NCBI RefSeq assembly: GCF_009674495.1
Contig: NZ_WKJN01000006.1
Coordinates: forward strand, 210,197 to 274,196
From: Duganella alba
GTDB taxonomy: Bacteria > Pseudomonadota > Gammaproteobacteria > Burkholderiales > Burkholderiaceae_D
Direction: 5' to 3'
DNA: 64,000 bases
The notes under the pieces were generated by a model. It did not search any database, had not been told where the DNA came from, and worked only from the letters and a program-made list of their open reading frames with translations. Below are positions 35,432-43,769 of the stretch, piece by piece (within the stretch, counting starts at the first letter, position 1; each line of letters starts with the position of its first letter). The position numbers were made by a program, and so were the translations under genes.

Positions 35432-35543
35432 AATGTATGGCTGAGACGATAGAGCAAATTATAGAGCATTTGAGGTATTCATCAGCGCAGCCGTAAGGCA
35501 TAGACTGTTTCCCATACCAACCGACTTTGAAAGGAAACACATC

Positions 35544-36080
35544 ATGTCCCGTCTGTTCACCCAACCTGTCTCGGAAGCCACCGGCCAAGCTGCCCAACTG
35601 TTCACCGCCATCAAGGGCGCCATCGGCATGGTGCCGAACGCCTATGTGGGCATCGGCAGCAATAGCCCGGTCGCACTGGAAGCCGCGCTGACCCTGGATG
35701 GCGCACTGCGTAAAACCAGCCTGAGCGCGAAAGAAATCGAAGTGGTCAAGCTGGCCGTCAGCCAGGATGCGCAATGTGATTACTGCCTGGCCGCGCACAC
35801 CATGATCGGCGGCAAGGCCGGCCTGAGCGCTGATGCGATCAAAGCCGTGCGTTACGGCCAGGACAGCGGCGATGCGCGCCTGAATGCGCTGGCCACGTTT
35901 GCGCACAGTCTGGTGACCACCAGCGGCGATGTGCCTGCCGAGGTGGTGGCGGCCGTCAAGGCGGCAGGCTACAGCGATGCGCAGATCGTCGACACGCTGC
36001 TGGCGATCACCTCGATTACCTTCACCAACCTGTTCAACCGCGTGAATGTGACCGAGATCGACTTCCCGCGCGCGGCTTAA
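35544..36080 (+). CDS. AhpD-like carboxymuconolactone decarboxylase family protein
   Basis: 178 residues. 'KTSLSAKEIEVVKLAVSQ' and the redox pair C-x2-C in 'DAQCDYCLAAHTMIG' followed by His are the AhpD alkylhydroperoxidase core. It probably reduces peroxides or acts as a thiol reductase. The AraC regulator is divergent. A GAAAGGAAAC site precedes the ATG. Its stop shares the TTAA with the stop of the convergent small gene. Confidence 0.88.
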   Translation: MSRLFTQPVSEATGQAAQLFTAIKGAIGMVPNAYVGIGSNSPVALEAALTLDGALRKTSLSAKEIEVVKLAVSQDAQCDYCLAAHTMIGGKAGLSADAIKAVRYGQDSGDARLNALATFAHSLVTTSGDVPAEVVAAVKAAGYSDAQIVDTLLAITSITFTNLFNRVNVTEIDFPRAA

Positions 36081-36379
36081 CCCTTGCGGAGGCGCTGCAA
36101 CAGCGCCTCCGTGGTGTCGCTGAGCGGCACGCCGTGGCGGCGCAGCAGCTGGATGTTGAGCACCATGTTTTCCAGCACCAGCTTGGCCGCCACGGCCAGC
36201 AGCGTCAGATGCTTGTCCTCGTCGCTGAAGCTTTCCATCGCGTCGGCCATCTCGCACAGGTGATTGGCGATCAGGCCACGCAGGTCTTCTTCCTCGAACG
36301 GCAGGTCGGCAAAATCGATCGGGTCTTCCTTCTCCACTTCCTGCATCAGCAGTTCCAGTTCTTGCGGCGTAATCGACAT
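36077..36379 (-). CDS. Small acidic protein of unknown function
   Basis: 100 residues from the ATG at 36379 with a GGAG site 9 nt upstream; the longer frame to 36523 lacks one. Acidic N-terminal half ('EVEKEDPIDFADLPFEEEDL'), then mostly helical with Leu-rich stretches and no Cys or membrane segment. I do not recognise the family. It is divergent from the MoaD-like gene (61 bp) and convergent with the AhpD-like gene, sharing the stop TTAA. Confidence 0.65.
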   Translation of the reverse strand: MSITPQELELLMQEVEKEDPIDFADLPFEEEDLRGLIANHLCEMADAMESFSDEDKHLTLLAVAAKLVLENMVLNIQLLRRHGVPLSDTTEALLQRLRKG

Positions 36380-36440
36380 GCAGGACTCCAATAGTGGCGG
36401 CGATTTCATTTTAGCGCCAATCGGCATAGAATCAGTGCGC

Positions 36441-36710
36441 ATGGCGCAGCTCATCTTCACACAACAATTAGGGCGCTTCATGACCGTGCCGCAGGTGGAG
36501 ACCGATGCGGCCGATCTTCGCACCGCCCTGGACGCGTGCTTTGGCGATCACCCACGCTTGCGTGGCTACGTGCTCGACGAGCAGGGCCATCTGCGCGAGA
36601 ACGTCGTCATCTTTGTCGACGGCCGCCGCGCGCGCGACGCCCGCCGGCTCGATGACGAACTCGCGCCGCATTCCCAAGTCTACATATTGCAAGCTCTCTC
36701 AGGAGGCTGA
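36441..36710 (+). CDS. MoaD/ThiS-like beta-grasp protein
   Basis: 89 residues ending in Gly-Gly ('YILQALSGG'), the functional end of ubiquitin-like sulfur carriers that is adenylated and thiocarboxylated. The core 'DLRTALDACFGDHPRLRGYVLDE'-type pattern, with 'LRENVVIFVDGR', matches MoaD. The gene is 2 bp from the following BNR-repeat gene, a pairing I recall from other bacteria, and no molybdopterin or thiamine gene is near. It may be a sulfur carrier for a dedicated reaction rather than for molybdopterin. Confidence 0.8.
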   Translation: MAQLIFTQQLGRFMTVPQVETDAADLRTALDACFGDHPRLRGYVLDEQGHLRENVVIFVDGRRARDARRLDDELAPHSQVYILQALSGG

Positions 36711-36712
36711 CC

Positions 36713-37804
36713 ATGTCCGACCGCGCCTACATCGCCACCCGCAAGGGACTGTTCGAAGTGTTCCGCACGCACGAGTCGTGGCGGCTGGACCAGCAGCACT
36801 TCCTTGGCGACCCGGTGTCGATGGTGCTGCCGGACCGGCGCGACGGCACGCTGTATGCGGCGCTGCACCTGGGCCATTTCGGCGCCAAGCTGCACCGGCG
36901 CGACGCCGGCAGCAACGACTGGGTCGAGGTGGCGGCGCCGGCCTTTCCCGAAAAGCCTGTCGACAGCGACGATGCGGTCGAGTGGAAAGTGAAGATGATC
37001 TGGTCGCTGGCGGCCGGTGGGCCGGACCAGCCGGGCGTGCTGTGGGCCGGCACGCTGCCGGGCGGCTTGTTCCGCTCGGATGATCGCGGCGACAGCTGGC
37101 GGCTGGTGGACGGCTTGTGGAACGTGCCGGAGCGCGCGCAGTGGATGGGCGGCGGCTACGACGTGCCGGGCATCCACAGCATCTGCGTCGATCCGCGCGA
37201 CAGCAACGCGGTGCTGGTGGGCGTGTCCTGCGGCGGCGCCTGGCTGACCGACGATGGCGGCGCCAGCTGGGCGCTGCGGGCCCGGGGCATGGTCGCCAGC
37301 TACATGCCGCCGGAACTGGCGGAATCGGAGGCGATCCAGGATCCGCACCGCATCGTGCGCTGCGCGGGCGAGCCGGACAAGCTGTGGTGCCAGCATCACA
37401 ACGGCATCTGGCGCAGTGTCGACAACGGCGCGCTGTGGACCGAAGTGACGCCGGCGGCGCCGGTGTCGAATTTCGGTTTTGTCACCGCCGTGCATCCGCA
37501 GGACGGCGAGACGGCGTGGTTTGTGCCGGCCGAGGCGGACAGCCGGCGCATTCCGCCGCACGGATCGCTGGCGGTCACGCGCACCACCGACGGCGGCCGG
37601 CACTTCACCGCCTGGCGCGGCGGGCTGCCGCATGAGCATTGCTATGACCTGGTGTACCGTCACGGGCTGGCGGTCAGCGATGACGGGCAGATACTGCTGA
37701 TGGGATCGACCACCGGCGGCGCCTGGGTGTCGGAGGACGGCGGCGGGCAGTGGCAGACGATTTCCGCCCACCTGCCGCCGATTTACTCGGTGGCGTTCGC
37801 GTAG
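36713..37804 (+). CDS. WD40/YVTN/BNR-like repeat protein (sialidase-fold)
   Basis: 363 residues, no signal peptide. Repeated Asp-box-like motifs such as 'SDDRGDSWRLV', 'TDDGGASWALR', 'SVDNGALWTEV', 'TTDGGRHFTAW' and 'SEDGGGQWQTI' indicate a BNR beta-propeller. The start 'YIATRKGLFEVF' and 'GVLWAGTLPGGLFRSD' are typical of the exo-alpha-sialidase-like cytoplasmic group. There is no evident sialidase active site. It forms an operon with the MoaD-like gene (2 bp apart). The function is unknown. Its end overlaps the convergent TetR gene by 22 bp. Confidence 0.8.
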   Translation: MSDRAYIATRKGLFEVFRTHESWRLDQQHFLGDPVSMVLPDRRDGTLYAALHLGHFGAKLHRRDAGSNDWVEVAAPAFPEKPVDSDDAVEWKVKMIWSLAAGGPDQPGVLWAGTLPGGLFRSDDRGDSWRLVDGLWNVPERAQWMGGGYDVPGIHSICVDPRDSNAVLVGVSCGGAWLTDDGGASWALRARGMVASYMPPELAESEAIQDPHRIVRCAGEPDKLWCQHHNGIWRSVDNGALWTEVTPAAPVSNFGFVTAVHPQDGETAWFVPAEADSRRIPPHGSLAVTRTTDGGRHFTAWRGGLPHEHCYDLVYRHGLAVSDDGQILLMGSTTGGAWVSEDGGGQWQTISAHLPPIYSVAFA

Positions 37805-38397
37805 GCCAGGAACATATCGACGGTGGCGTCGACCACCTTGCGCTGCGTTGCCGCATCCAGCGGCGGCTGGTTCAGCGTGACCTGCGGCCAGAACGCGAAG
37901 GTTTTCAGATTCCCTTGCAGCATCTGCGAGGCCAGCACCGGATCGGCTTTGGTCAGCTTGCCGTCGGCCTGCGCGGCGCGCAGCCAGGCGGTGACGGCTT
38001 CTTCCTTCACGCTCAAGCGCGCCACCATTTCCTGCGCCCGCTCGGGCGAGTGGATGGCTTCGGCGATGGCGACCCGCGCCAGGTCGAGGAAGTAGCCGTC
38101 CTGCAGCGTTTCCATCTTTTTATTCAGCAAATCCAGCAATTGTGCGCGCAGCGGCGCGGCCGGGTCGTAGGGCGCCGGCGGCGAGGACGCAATACTTACC
38201 CATAACTCATGCAATATTTGCGCGAACAGTTCGTCTTTACTGGGGAAGTGGTTGTAGACGGTGCGCTTGGACACCCCGGCGGTGGCCGCGATCTTGTCCA
38301 TGCTGGTCGATTCGAAGCCAGTCGAGCGGAATTCGGCAATGGCCGCTTCGACAATGGCCTGGCGCTTGCGGTCGGTAAGTTTGAGGGGCGCGTTCAT
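37783..38397 (-). CDS. TetR family transcriptional regulator
   Basis: 204 residues with an N-terminal helix-turn-helix 'SMDKIAATAGVSKRTVYNHF' and the C-terminal TetR ligand domain (AefR-like group). It is divergent from the MBL-fold hydrolase gene; the 13-bp dyad at 38442 in the shared gap is its likely operator. Confidence 0.9.
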   Translation of the reverse strand: MNAPLKLTDRKRQAIVEAAIAEFRSTGFESTSMDKIAATAGVSKRTVYNHFPSKDELFAQILHELWVSIASSPPAPYDPAAPLRAQLLDLLNKKMETLQDGYFLDLARVAIAEAIHSPERAQEMVARLSVKEEAVTAWLRAAQADGKLTKADPVLASQMLQGNLKTFAFWPQVTLNQPPLDAATQRKVVDATVDMFLAYANATE

Positions 38398-38441
38398 GGC
38401 TTTATTTTACACCGGCTAGTTTACTTTTCCAAAAATAGTAA

Positions 38442-38454
38442 CTACACTGTGTAG
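38442..38454. promoter_or_regulatory. Probable TetR operator
   Basis: CTACACTGTGTAG is a perfect odd dyad (CTACAC-T-GTGTAG) between the divergent TetR and MBL-fold genes, 30 bp before the hydrolase start and 45 bp before tetR. An overlapping GTGTAGTGTAC extends the pattern. Confidence 0.55.
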
Positions 38455-38483
38455 TGTACATTTTAAATCGCAGGAGTGCCATC

Positions 38484-39548
38484 ATGACGTTTCCATCTGC
38501 CGTAGATAGCCTGGACACCTTGTCTGTGCCGACCGCGCCGCGTTCGCGCGACGGCCGTTTCCGCAATCCGGTCAAGATGCACAAGATGGGCTTCTTTAAG
38601 TCGCTGGGCATCATGCTGCGCTTCGCTTTCGACAAGCCGAAAGACACGGTGCCCACGCTCCCGATTCCCGTTCACGCGATCACGCAGCAGCAGTTATTGG
38701 ATGCTCCGGATCGCAGCCTGTTCCGTCTCGGCCACTCGACGGTACTGCTCAAGCTCAATGGCAATTTCTGGCTGACCGATCCGGTGTTTTCCGAGCGCGC
38801 GTCGCCGGTGCAGTGGGCCGGGCCGCAGCGTTTCCACAAGCCGCCGATCAGTATCGACGACCTGCCGCCGATCAAGGGCGTGATCCTGTCGCACGACCAT
38901 TACGATCACCTGGATTACGCGGCGGTGAAAAAGCTGGCCGCCAAGACCGAGCATTTCATCACCACGCTGGGCGTGGGCGACCGCCTGATTGCCTGGGGCA
39001 TCCCGGCCAAGAAGGTGCAGCAGTTGAGCTGGTGGCAGAGCACCTTCGTGGCCGGCCTCAAGCTGGTGGCGACGCCGGCGCAGCATTTTTCCGGCCGTGG
39101 CCTGAGCGACCGCAACAAGACCTTGTGGGCCTCGTTCGTGATCGAGGACCGCGATGTCCGGATCTTTTTCAGCGGCGATAGCGGCTATTTCGACGGTTTT
39201 AAAGAGATTGGCCGCCGCTACGGCCCGTTCGACCTGACCATGGTGGAAACCGGCGCCTACGACCCGCAATGGCCGGACGTGCACATGCAGCCGGAGGAAT
39301 CCTTGCAGGCGCACATCGATTTGCAGGGCAAGGTGCTGCTGCCGATTCACAACGGTACGTTCGATCTGTCGCTGCATGCGTGGCACGATCCGTTCGACCG
39401 CATCACCCAGCTGGCGGAAGAGCGCCGCCTGCCGATCGCCACGCCGGAAATCGGTCTGCCGCTGGATATTCTCCAGCCGCATGCGGAAACCAAATGGTGG
39501 GAGCCGCTGGCGCAGCAGGAAGCCGCCGCTGAGGCAGCACGTGCCTGA
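38484..39548 (+). CDS. MBL-fold metallo-hydrolase (UlaG/NAPE-PLD-like)
   Basis: 354 residues from the ATG with an AGGAG site (an upstream frame start at 38454 lies inside the operator). The metal-binding motif 'LSHDHYDHLD' (first His at 137), then 'ATPAQHFSGRG', 'FFSGDSGYFDGF' and 'LPIHNGTFDLS' match the N-acylphosphatidylethanolamine phospholipase D/UlaG group. The N-terminal 'SRDGRFRNP' is typical of the RomA-like subgroup. It probably hydrolyses a phosphodiester or lactone. Control by the divergent TetR repressor is likely. Confidence 0.88.
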   Translation: MTFPSAVDSLDTLSVPTAPRSRDGRFRNPVKMHKMGFFKSLGIMLRFAFDKPKDTVPTLPIPVHAITQQQLLDAPDRSLFRLGHSTVLLKLNGNFWLTDPVFSERASPVQWAGPQRFHKPPISIDDLPPIKGVILSHDHYDHLDYAAVKKLAAKTEHFITTLGVGDRLIAWGIPAKKVQQLSWWQSTFVAGLKLVATPAQHFSGRGLSDRNKTLWASFVIEDRDVRIFFSGDSGYFDGFKEIGRRYGPFDLTMVETGAYDPQWPDVHMQPEESLQAHIDLQGKVLLPIHNGTFDLSLHAWHDPFDRITQLAEERRLPIATPEIGLPLDILQPHAETKWWEPLAQQEAAAEAARA

Positions 39549-39887
39549 TCAGGCGGTGATGTTGATGAACTTGCCGATGGTCTGCCCCAGCGTATTGACC
39601 TGAGGCTTGGGGGCGACCAGATCCGCCGGCAGCTGCTGTTCCGAGCGCGGCGGATTTTCTATGGCGCGGGTGAGGTTGACGGTGGGCAGCGGCTTTTGTG
39701 CTGATTGCGTGGCCTGGTTGCTGTCGCGCTGGTTAGCCGCCAACGTCTGTTTGTCCTTGTCCAGCTGATCGCGGCTGGCGTCCAGCCGGTCCGCGTCCTC
39801 GCTGACGCGCACCTGATCCCGCTGTACCTGCCTTTCAGCCTGTACAACCGATGCTTGTAGTGCGTTGATGGACGAAAGTGACGCCAC
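39549..39887 (-). CDS. Small coiled-coil protein of unknown function
   Basis: 112 residues. The first 60 residues are polar and heptad-like ('VVQAERQVQRDQVRVSED', 'LDKDKQTLAANQRD'), predicting a coiled coil; the rest is Pro-rich and ends 'GQTIGKFINITA'. No signal peptide, Cys or membrane segment. Codon use fits the neighbours. I do not recognise the family; the layout is somewhat like small flagella- or secretion-associated proteins, but nothing supports that by context. Confidence 0.55.
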   Translation of the reverse strand: MASLSSINALQASVVQAERQVQRDQVRVSEDADRLDASRDQLDKDKQTLAANQRDSNQATQSAQKPLPTVNLTRAIENPPRSEQQLPADLVAPKPQVNTLGQTIGKFINITA

Positions 39888-39938
39888 AGCCTTCCTCTAT
39901 AGTCGAGCTAAACTATTGTAGATTAGACCATGAAATAG

Positions 39939-39971
39939 AAAAAGGCAAGGCTGACAGCGCCTTGCCTTTTT
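39939..39971 (-). terminator. Intrinsic terminator of the TonB receptor gene
   Basis: AAAAAGGCAAGGC (39939-39951) pairs perfectly with GCCTTGCCTTTTT (39959-39971) over 13 bp around a 7-nt loop. In the minus-strand RNA the stem ends in a U-run, 60 bp after the stop of the TonB receptor. The A/T runs on both sides would also allow it to work in the plus direction. Confidence 0.85.
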
Positions 39972-40032
39972 TGCCCCGCACGACCCTTAAGTGGTGACGC
40001 TGATGCCGTGGCTAAAGCGTGTGGGGTAATGT

Positions 40033-42498
40033 TTAGAAACGGTACAGCAGCGACGCTTCCCAGGTGCGGCCAAACAGCGGACGCGCGTTGATCGGACCTG
40101 TGCCGCCGGTGGTCAGGCGCGAGTTGCCTTCGGTCAGGCCCAACTCGTTGTTGAGGTTGGTGCCAGCCAGGCGCACTTCGATTTTTTCACCCAGCGAGAA
40201 CAGCACGCCCGCGTCCACCGTGCGGTAGGAAGGCAGGTATTGCGTGTTCAGCTGATCCGCCCAGCGTTCGCCGATTGAGGTGTAGGTGGCATACAGCTTG
40301 GCCGAGTTGCCTTCGCCGAAAGGAATGCGGTAGGTCGGCGTGAAGCGGAATTGCAGCTTCGGCTGGCGCTGCACGACTTTGCCGGCGGTGTCAGGATTGT
40401 CCTTGTACTCGGACTTCTGGTAATCGCCGGTCAGCGACAGTTGCAGGTTTTCGATCGGGCGTACCGCCAGCTCAAATTCCAGGCCGTTGCCCTTGGAGCC
40501 GCTGATGCGGTGCAGCTCGGTGCCGTCGGTGAGGATCTGGGTGAAGGCGATGCCGTCGAAATCCGTGTGGAAGGCGTTGATGTACGCGGTGTAGAGCTGC
40601 GTTGCCGTCTTGAAGCCGATTTCGTACTGGCTGACTTTCGGCGTAGGCAATACGCTGCGGTCGTTGGCGCCAGCTTGCGTGCCGGCGCCGCGGATATCGT
40701 CAAACGACACGAAGGTGTGACCACGGTTGGCGCGCACGAACACCGAGCTGTTGGCCGCCAGCTTGTAGTTGCCGCCCAGCGTGAACGAGTTGGCGCTGTC
40801 GGTACGGCTCAGGTAGGTGTTGGAACCGTTCGGCATCGAGGTGCCGTTGTTGTAGACGGTCAGCAGATTGCCATCGGTATCGCCGGAGCTCAGGTTGGAG
40901 ATGGTGCCGCTGATCTTCTGCTGCTCGTGGCGGATGCCGGCATCGACCTTGATCTTGTCGTTGATCTGCCACTCGTCCGACACGAAGCCGGCCGTGTTGC
41001 GGCCGTCATACGACGCCACCGGCGCGTAGTTGACCGGGCCGTCGGTGCCGTTTTTCGACACGACCACGCCGTTGTTCAGGGTGACGTTGATCAGACTGGC
41101 TTGTGGCTGGGCCGTCATCAGGTGGCTGTTGCCCAGATACCAGACGTCATGCGACGAGTAGTCGGCAAAGTAGCCGCCGACGGTAATCGTGTTGCCCTTG
41201 AACAGTTCCTTGCTGACGCGCAGTTCGTCGGTGAACGATTTCAGTTGTTTTTCCACCGCCCACAGGCCGGCCTGCACCACCTGCTGGTTGCCGGCCACGG
41301 CGCCGCCGTGCACATACGACGCGGTGCCCGAAGTCGCCACGCCGCCGGCCGCCGCGACCAGCGCCGGATTGCTGTTGGCCGAGGCGATCGCCTGGCTGAT
41401 GTAGTCGCTCATCGACAGCGGATTGTTGCCGGTGAACATGGCGATGGTGTTGAGGTCGCCGTCAAAGCTGTTGAACTTGTTCGATACGCTCCAGTCGCCG
41501 ATCTTCTGGTCGAAGTTGGCGCCGAATACCGTGGCTTTCAGGCCGCGGCCGTCGCCGAGGTCCTTGGTCAGCGTTTTGCCAGGGCCGGCTTCGATGGTGA
41601 AGTTGCGCATTTCGCCGCTCATCAGCGTGCCGGTCAGCGGATCGAAGCCGGGGAAGGCGCTGATGGTGCGGCCACCGTTGCTGGAGATCAGCGGCACGCC
41701 GGTGTAGAAGGCGTTCTTGTCGTCGGTGCTGCGCGCGTACAGGGTCAGCTTGCCTTGGTCGAGGTTGCGCGTCAGCGTGGCGGTGATCTGGTGGCCGTCG
41801 TCGGCAGGGAAGCCGGCGTCGCGCACGCCATCGGTCTTGCGGTAGAAGCCGCCGACCGAGCCGTACCAGCCGTCGCTGATCTTGCCGCCGTAGTACATGT
41901 CGACGCGGCGCAGGCTGCCGGTGCCGGTGGTGAAGCGTACCGTGCCTTCCGGCGTGTCCGTGCCTTCTTTCAGGATGAAGTTCATGGTGGCGCCGGGCTG
42001 GCCGTTGGACCAGATGGTCGAGGGGCCGCCGCGCAGCACTTCGACGCGCTCGACCGTGTCGTCCAGGCGGAAGGCCGACGAGCCTTCAAAGAACGACAGC
42101 GTTGGCGGCGGGAAGATCGGATTGCCCATCATCTGCACCGACACAAACGGCGAATCGCTGCCCGACGGGAAGCCGCGCACCTCGATGTTGGCGCCGGACT
42201 GGCCGCCGGTCGATTCCGCATACACGCCCGGCACCAGTTTCATGATGTCGGCGGTGCTGCTTGGCGCGGCCTGCTTCAGTTGTTCTTCGTTGGCGGTGGT
42301 GATCGAGAAGGCCGAATCGACCTTGCGCACGCCGCGCGCCGACGCCACGCCGGTCACCACGACTTGCTGGATTTCTTTGGATACTTCCTTGGACGGCTCG
42401 GCGGCGGGGGCTTCGGCGGTCTGGGCCTGGGCAGCGCTTTGGTTCACAAGGATCAGGACGGCGGCCGCGATGGCCGATGGCAGGAACGGATTTTTCAT
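40033..42498 (-). CDS. TonB-dependent outer-membrane receptor for the alpha-glucoside locus
   Basis: 821 residues: signal peptide ('IAAAVLILVNQSAAQAQ'), TonB box 'IQQVVVTGVASARG', plug domain ('STADIMKLVPGVYAESTGG', 'VEVLRGGPSTIWSNGQPG', 'NFILKEGTD') and a beta-barrel ending in 'WEASLLYRF' with terminal Phe. The plug is of the general siderophore/vitamin-like type, yet the position across from lacI and the GH65 genes, with tandem LacI-type operators between them, points to sugar uptake. A strong terminator follows. Confidence 0.88.
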   Translation of the reverse strand: MKNPFLPSAIAAAVLILVNQSAAQAQTAEAPAAEPSKEVSKEIQQVVVTGVASARGVRKVDSAFSITTANEEQLKQAAPSSTADIMKLVPGVYAESTGGQSGANIEVRGFPSGSDSPFVSVQMMGNPIFPPPTLSFFEGSSAFRLDDTVERVEVLRGGPSTIWSNGQPGATMNFILKEGTDTPEGTVRFTTGTGSLRRVDMYYGGKISDGWYGSVGGFYRKTDGVRDAGFPADDGHQITATLTRNLDQGKLTLYARSTDDKNAFYTGVPLISSNGGRTISAFPGFDPLTGTLMSGEMRNFTIEAGPGKTLTKDLGDGRGLKATVFGANFDQKIGDWSVSNKFNSFDGDLNTIAMFTGNNPLSMSDYISQAIASANSNPALVAAAGGVATSGTASYVHGGAVAGNQQVVQAGLWAVEKQLKSFTDELRVSKELFKGNTITVGGYFADYSSHDVWYLGNSHLMTAQPQASLINVTLNNGVVVSKNGTDGPVNYAPVASYDGRNTAGFVSDEWQINDKIKVDAGIRHEQQKISGTISNLSSGDTDGNLLTVYNNGTSMPNGSNTYLSRTDSANSFTLGGNYKLAANSSVFVRANRGHTFVSFDDIRGAGTQAGANDRSVLPTPKVSQYEIGFKTATQLYTAYINAFHTDFDGIAFTQILTDGTELHRISGSKGNGLEFELAVRPIENLQLSLTGDYQKSEYKDNPDTAGKVVQRQPKLQFRFTPTYRIPFGEGNSAKLYATYTSIGERWADQLNTQYLPSYRTVDAGVLFSLGEKIEVRLAGTNLNNELGLTEGNSRLTTGGTGPINARPLFGRTWEASLLYRF

Positions 42499-42580
42499 CG
42501 TGTCTCTTCTTTCTTATAGGATGTGTCGTCTTCCGGAGACAGCGTTCCGCCATCGCCGATTTAGCCATTGAAACAAGAAA

Positions 42581-42594
42581 TGTTATCGATGTCA
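42581..42594. promoter_or_regulatory. LacI-type operator 1 (TonB receptor/lacI gap)
   Basis: TGTTATCGATGTCA has the central CG and ATCGAT core of LacI-family sites. A second identical copy has its centre exactly 21 bp further on, two helical turns. It lies 83 bp before the TonB receptor start. Confidence 0.7.
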
Positions 42595-42601
42595 ATTGAA
42601 A

Positions 42602-42615
42602 TGTTATCGATGTCA
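42602..42615. promoter_or_regulatory. LacI-type operator 2 (TonB receptor/lacI gap)
   Basis: Second copy of TGTTATCGATGTCA, in the same orientation and 21 bp from the first. Tandem sites on one helix face would let two dimers or a tetramer bind cooperatively and control both divergent transcripts. A CATAAT at 42644 may be the -10 of lacI. Confidence 0.7.
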
Positions 42616-42686
42616 TTTTTCGCGACAAACGAAAAATTTCTGTCATAATGCGTCCGCACTTCCGCTTTTTTACCTCTATAACAACG

Positions 42687-43682
42687 ATGCCCGCAAAGAA
42701 GACTGTAGCCACCACGCTGACGATGGAAGATCTGGCCAAGCTGGCCGGCGTCTCCAAGATCACGGTCTCGCGGGCGTTGCGCGACAGTCCCCTGGTCACG
42801 CCCGAGACGCGCGAAAAGATCCGCGCGCTGGCCGAGCAGCAGGGCTATCGCTTCAACGTCAGTGCGCGCAACCTGCGCATGGGCCGCAGTTATTCGGTGG
42901 CGGTTGTTGTAGAAATGACACCCGTGCGTGGCCGGCCGATGTCCGATCCGTACCCGCTGGAGCTGTTGGGCGGCATTACGCAGGAGCTGACCACGGCCGG
43001 TTACAGCGTGGTGCTGACCTCGAAGCAGTTGATGAACACGGCGCCGGTGCAGGGCGCCGACGGTTTGATCCTGCTGGGCCAGGGCTCGCACGGCGAGGCG
43101 GTGCGCGCCTTGCAGCAGACCGCCATGCCGCTGGTGGTGTGGGGCGCGCCGGAAGCCGACACCGACTACATCGTGGTCGGCTCGGACAACCGCAAGGGCG
43201 GCATCAGCGCGGCCGAGCGCTTTATTTCCCAGGGCCGGCAGAAGCTGGTGTTCCTGGGCGACGTCGACCACGCCGAGGTGCAGGAACGCTGCGCCGGCTT
43301 TATCGACGCCATGGGCGGCATGGCGACGGTGCACATCATCCGTCCCAAGGCCTTCACCTTCGAGGCCGGCTTCGACAGCATCTCGTCGCTGCTGAAGAAG
43401 AAGGGCGCCACGTTCGACGGCGTGTTTGCCGCCAGCGATTTGCTGGCCATGGGCGCGATCCGCGCGCTGGCCGAGAAGAATTTGCGGGTGCCGGAGAATG
43501 TCTCCGTCATCGGCTACGACGATACGCCCGGCGCGGCCAGTTTCGTGCCGCCGCTGACCAGCGTGCACCAGTATCTGCGCGACGGCGGCGTGTTGTTGGC
43601 CAAAAAGATGTTGGGCCTGATCGAAGGCCACCCGGTCGCTTCTGAAATGCTGCCGACCACGCTGATGGTACGCCAGACCTAG
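42687..43682 (+). CDS. LacI family transcriptional regulator (first)
   Basis: 331 residues if the ATG at 42687 is used ('MPAKKTVATTLTMEDLAKL'). An ATG at 42648 would add 13 residues but lies on a possible -10 (CATAAT). The helix-turn-helix 'LAKLAGVSKITVSRALRD' with hinge helix 'SARNLRMGRS' is followed by the periplasmic-binding-like effector domain ('GLILLGQGSHGEAV', 'VIGYDDTPGAASFVPPLTSV'). It is divergent from the TonB receptor, with two operators between, and upstream of GH65. It most likely represses the locus until an alpha-glucoside or its product binds. Confidence 0.9.
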   Translation: MPAKKTVATTLTMEDLAKLAGVSKITVSRALRDSPLVTPETREKIRALAEQQGYRFNVSARNLRMGRSYSVAVVVEMTPVRGRPMSDPYPLELLGGITQELTTAGYSVVLTSKQLMNTAPVQGADGLILLGQGSHGEAVRALQQTAMPLVVWGAPEADTDYIVVGSDNRKGGISAAERFISQGRQKLVFLGDVDHAEVQERCAGFIDAMGGMATVHIIRPKAFTFEAGFDSISSLLKKKGATFDGVFAASDLLAMGAIRALAEKNLRVPENVSVIGYDDTPGAASFVPPLTSVHQYLRDGGVLLAKKMLGLIEGHPVASEMLPTTLMVRQT

Positions 43683-43731
43683 TTTTTCCCGAAATCGCCA
43701 AAAACACCTCAAAAAACGGCGTATTTTGAAA

Positions 43732-43747
43732 TTCAAACCGCTTTGAA
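43732..43747 (+). promoter_or_regulatory. LacI-type operator before the GH65 gene
   Basis: TTCAAACCGCTTTGAA has 6-bp perfect arms and a central CG, the LacI/GalR form. A perfect TTTGAA-A-TTCAAA dyad overlaps it at 43725-43737. The half-sites differ from those before the TonB receptor, so a second regulator (the LacI at 48.0 kb) may bind here. Confidence 0.5.
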
Positions 43748-43769
43748 TCGCTTTTCTAAGGAATTCGCT

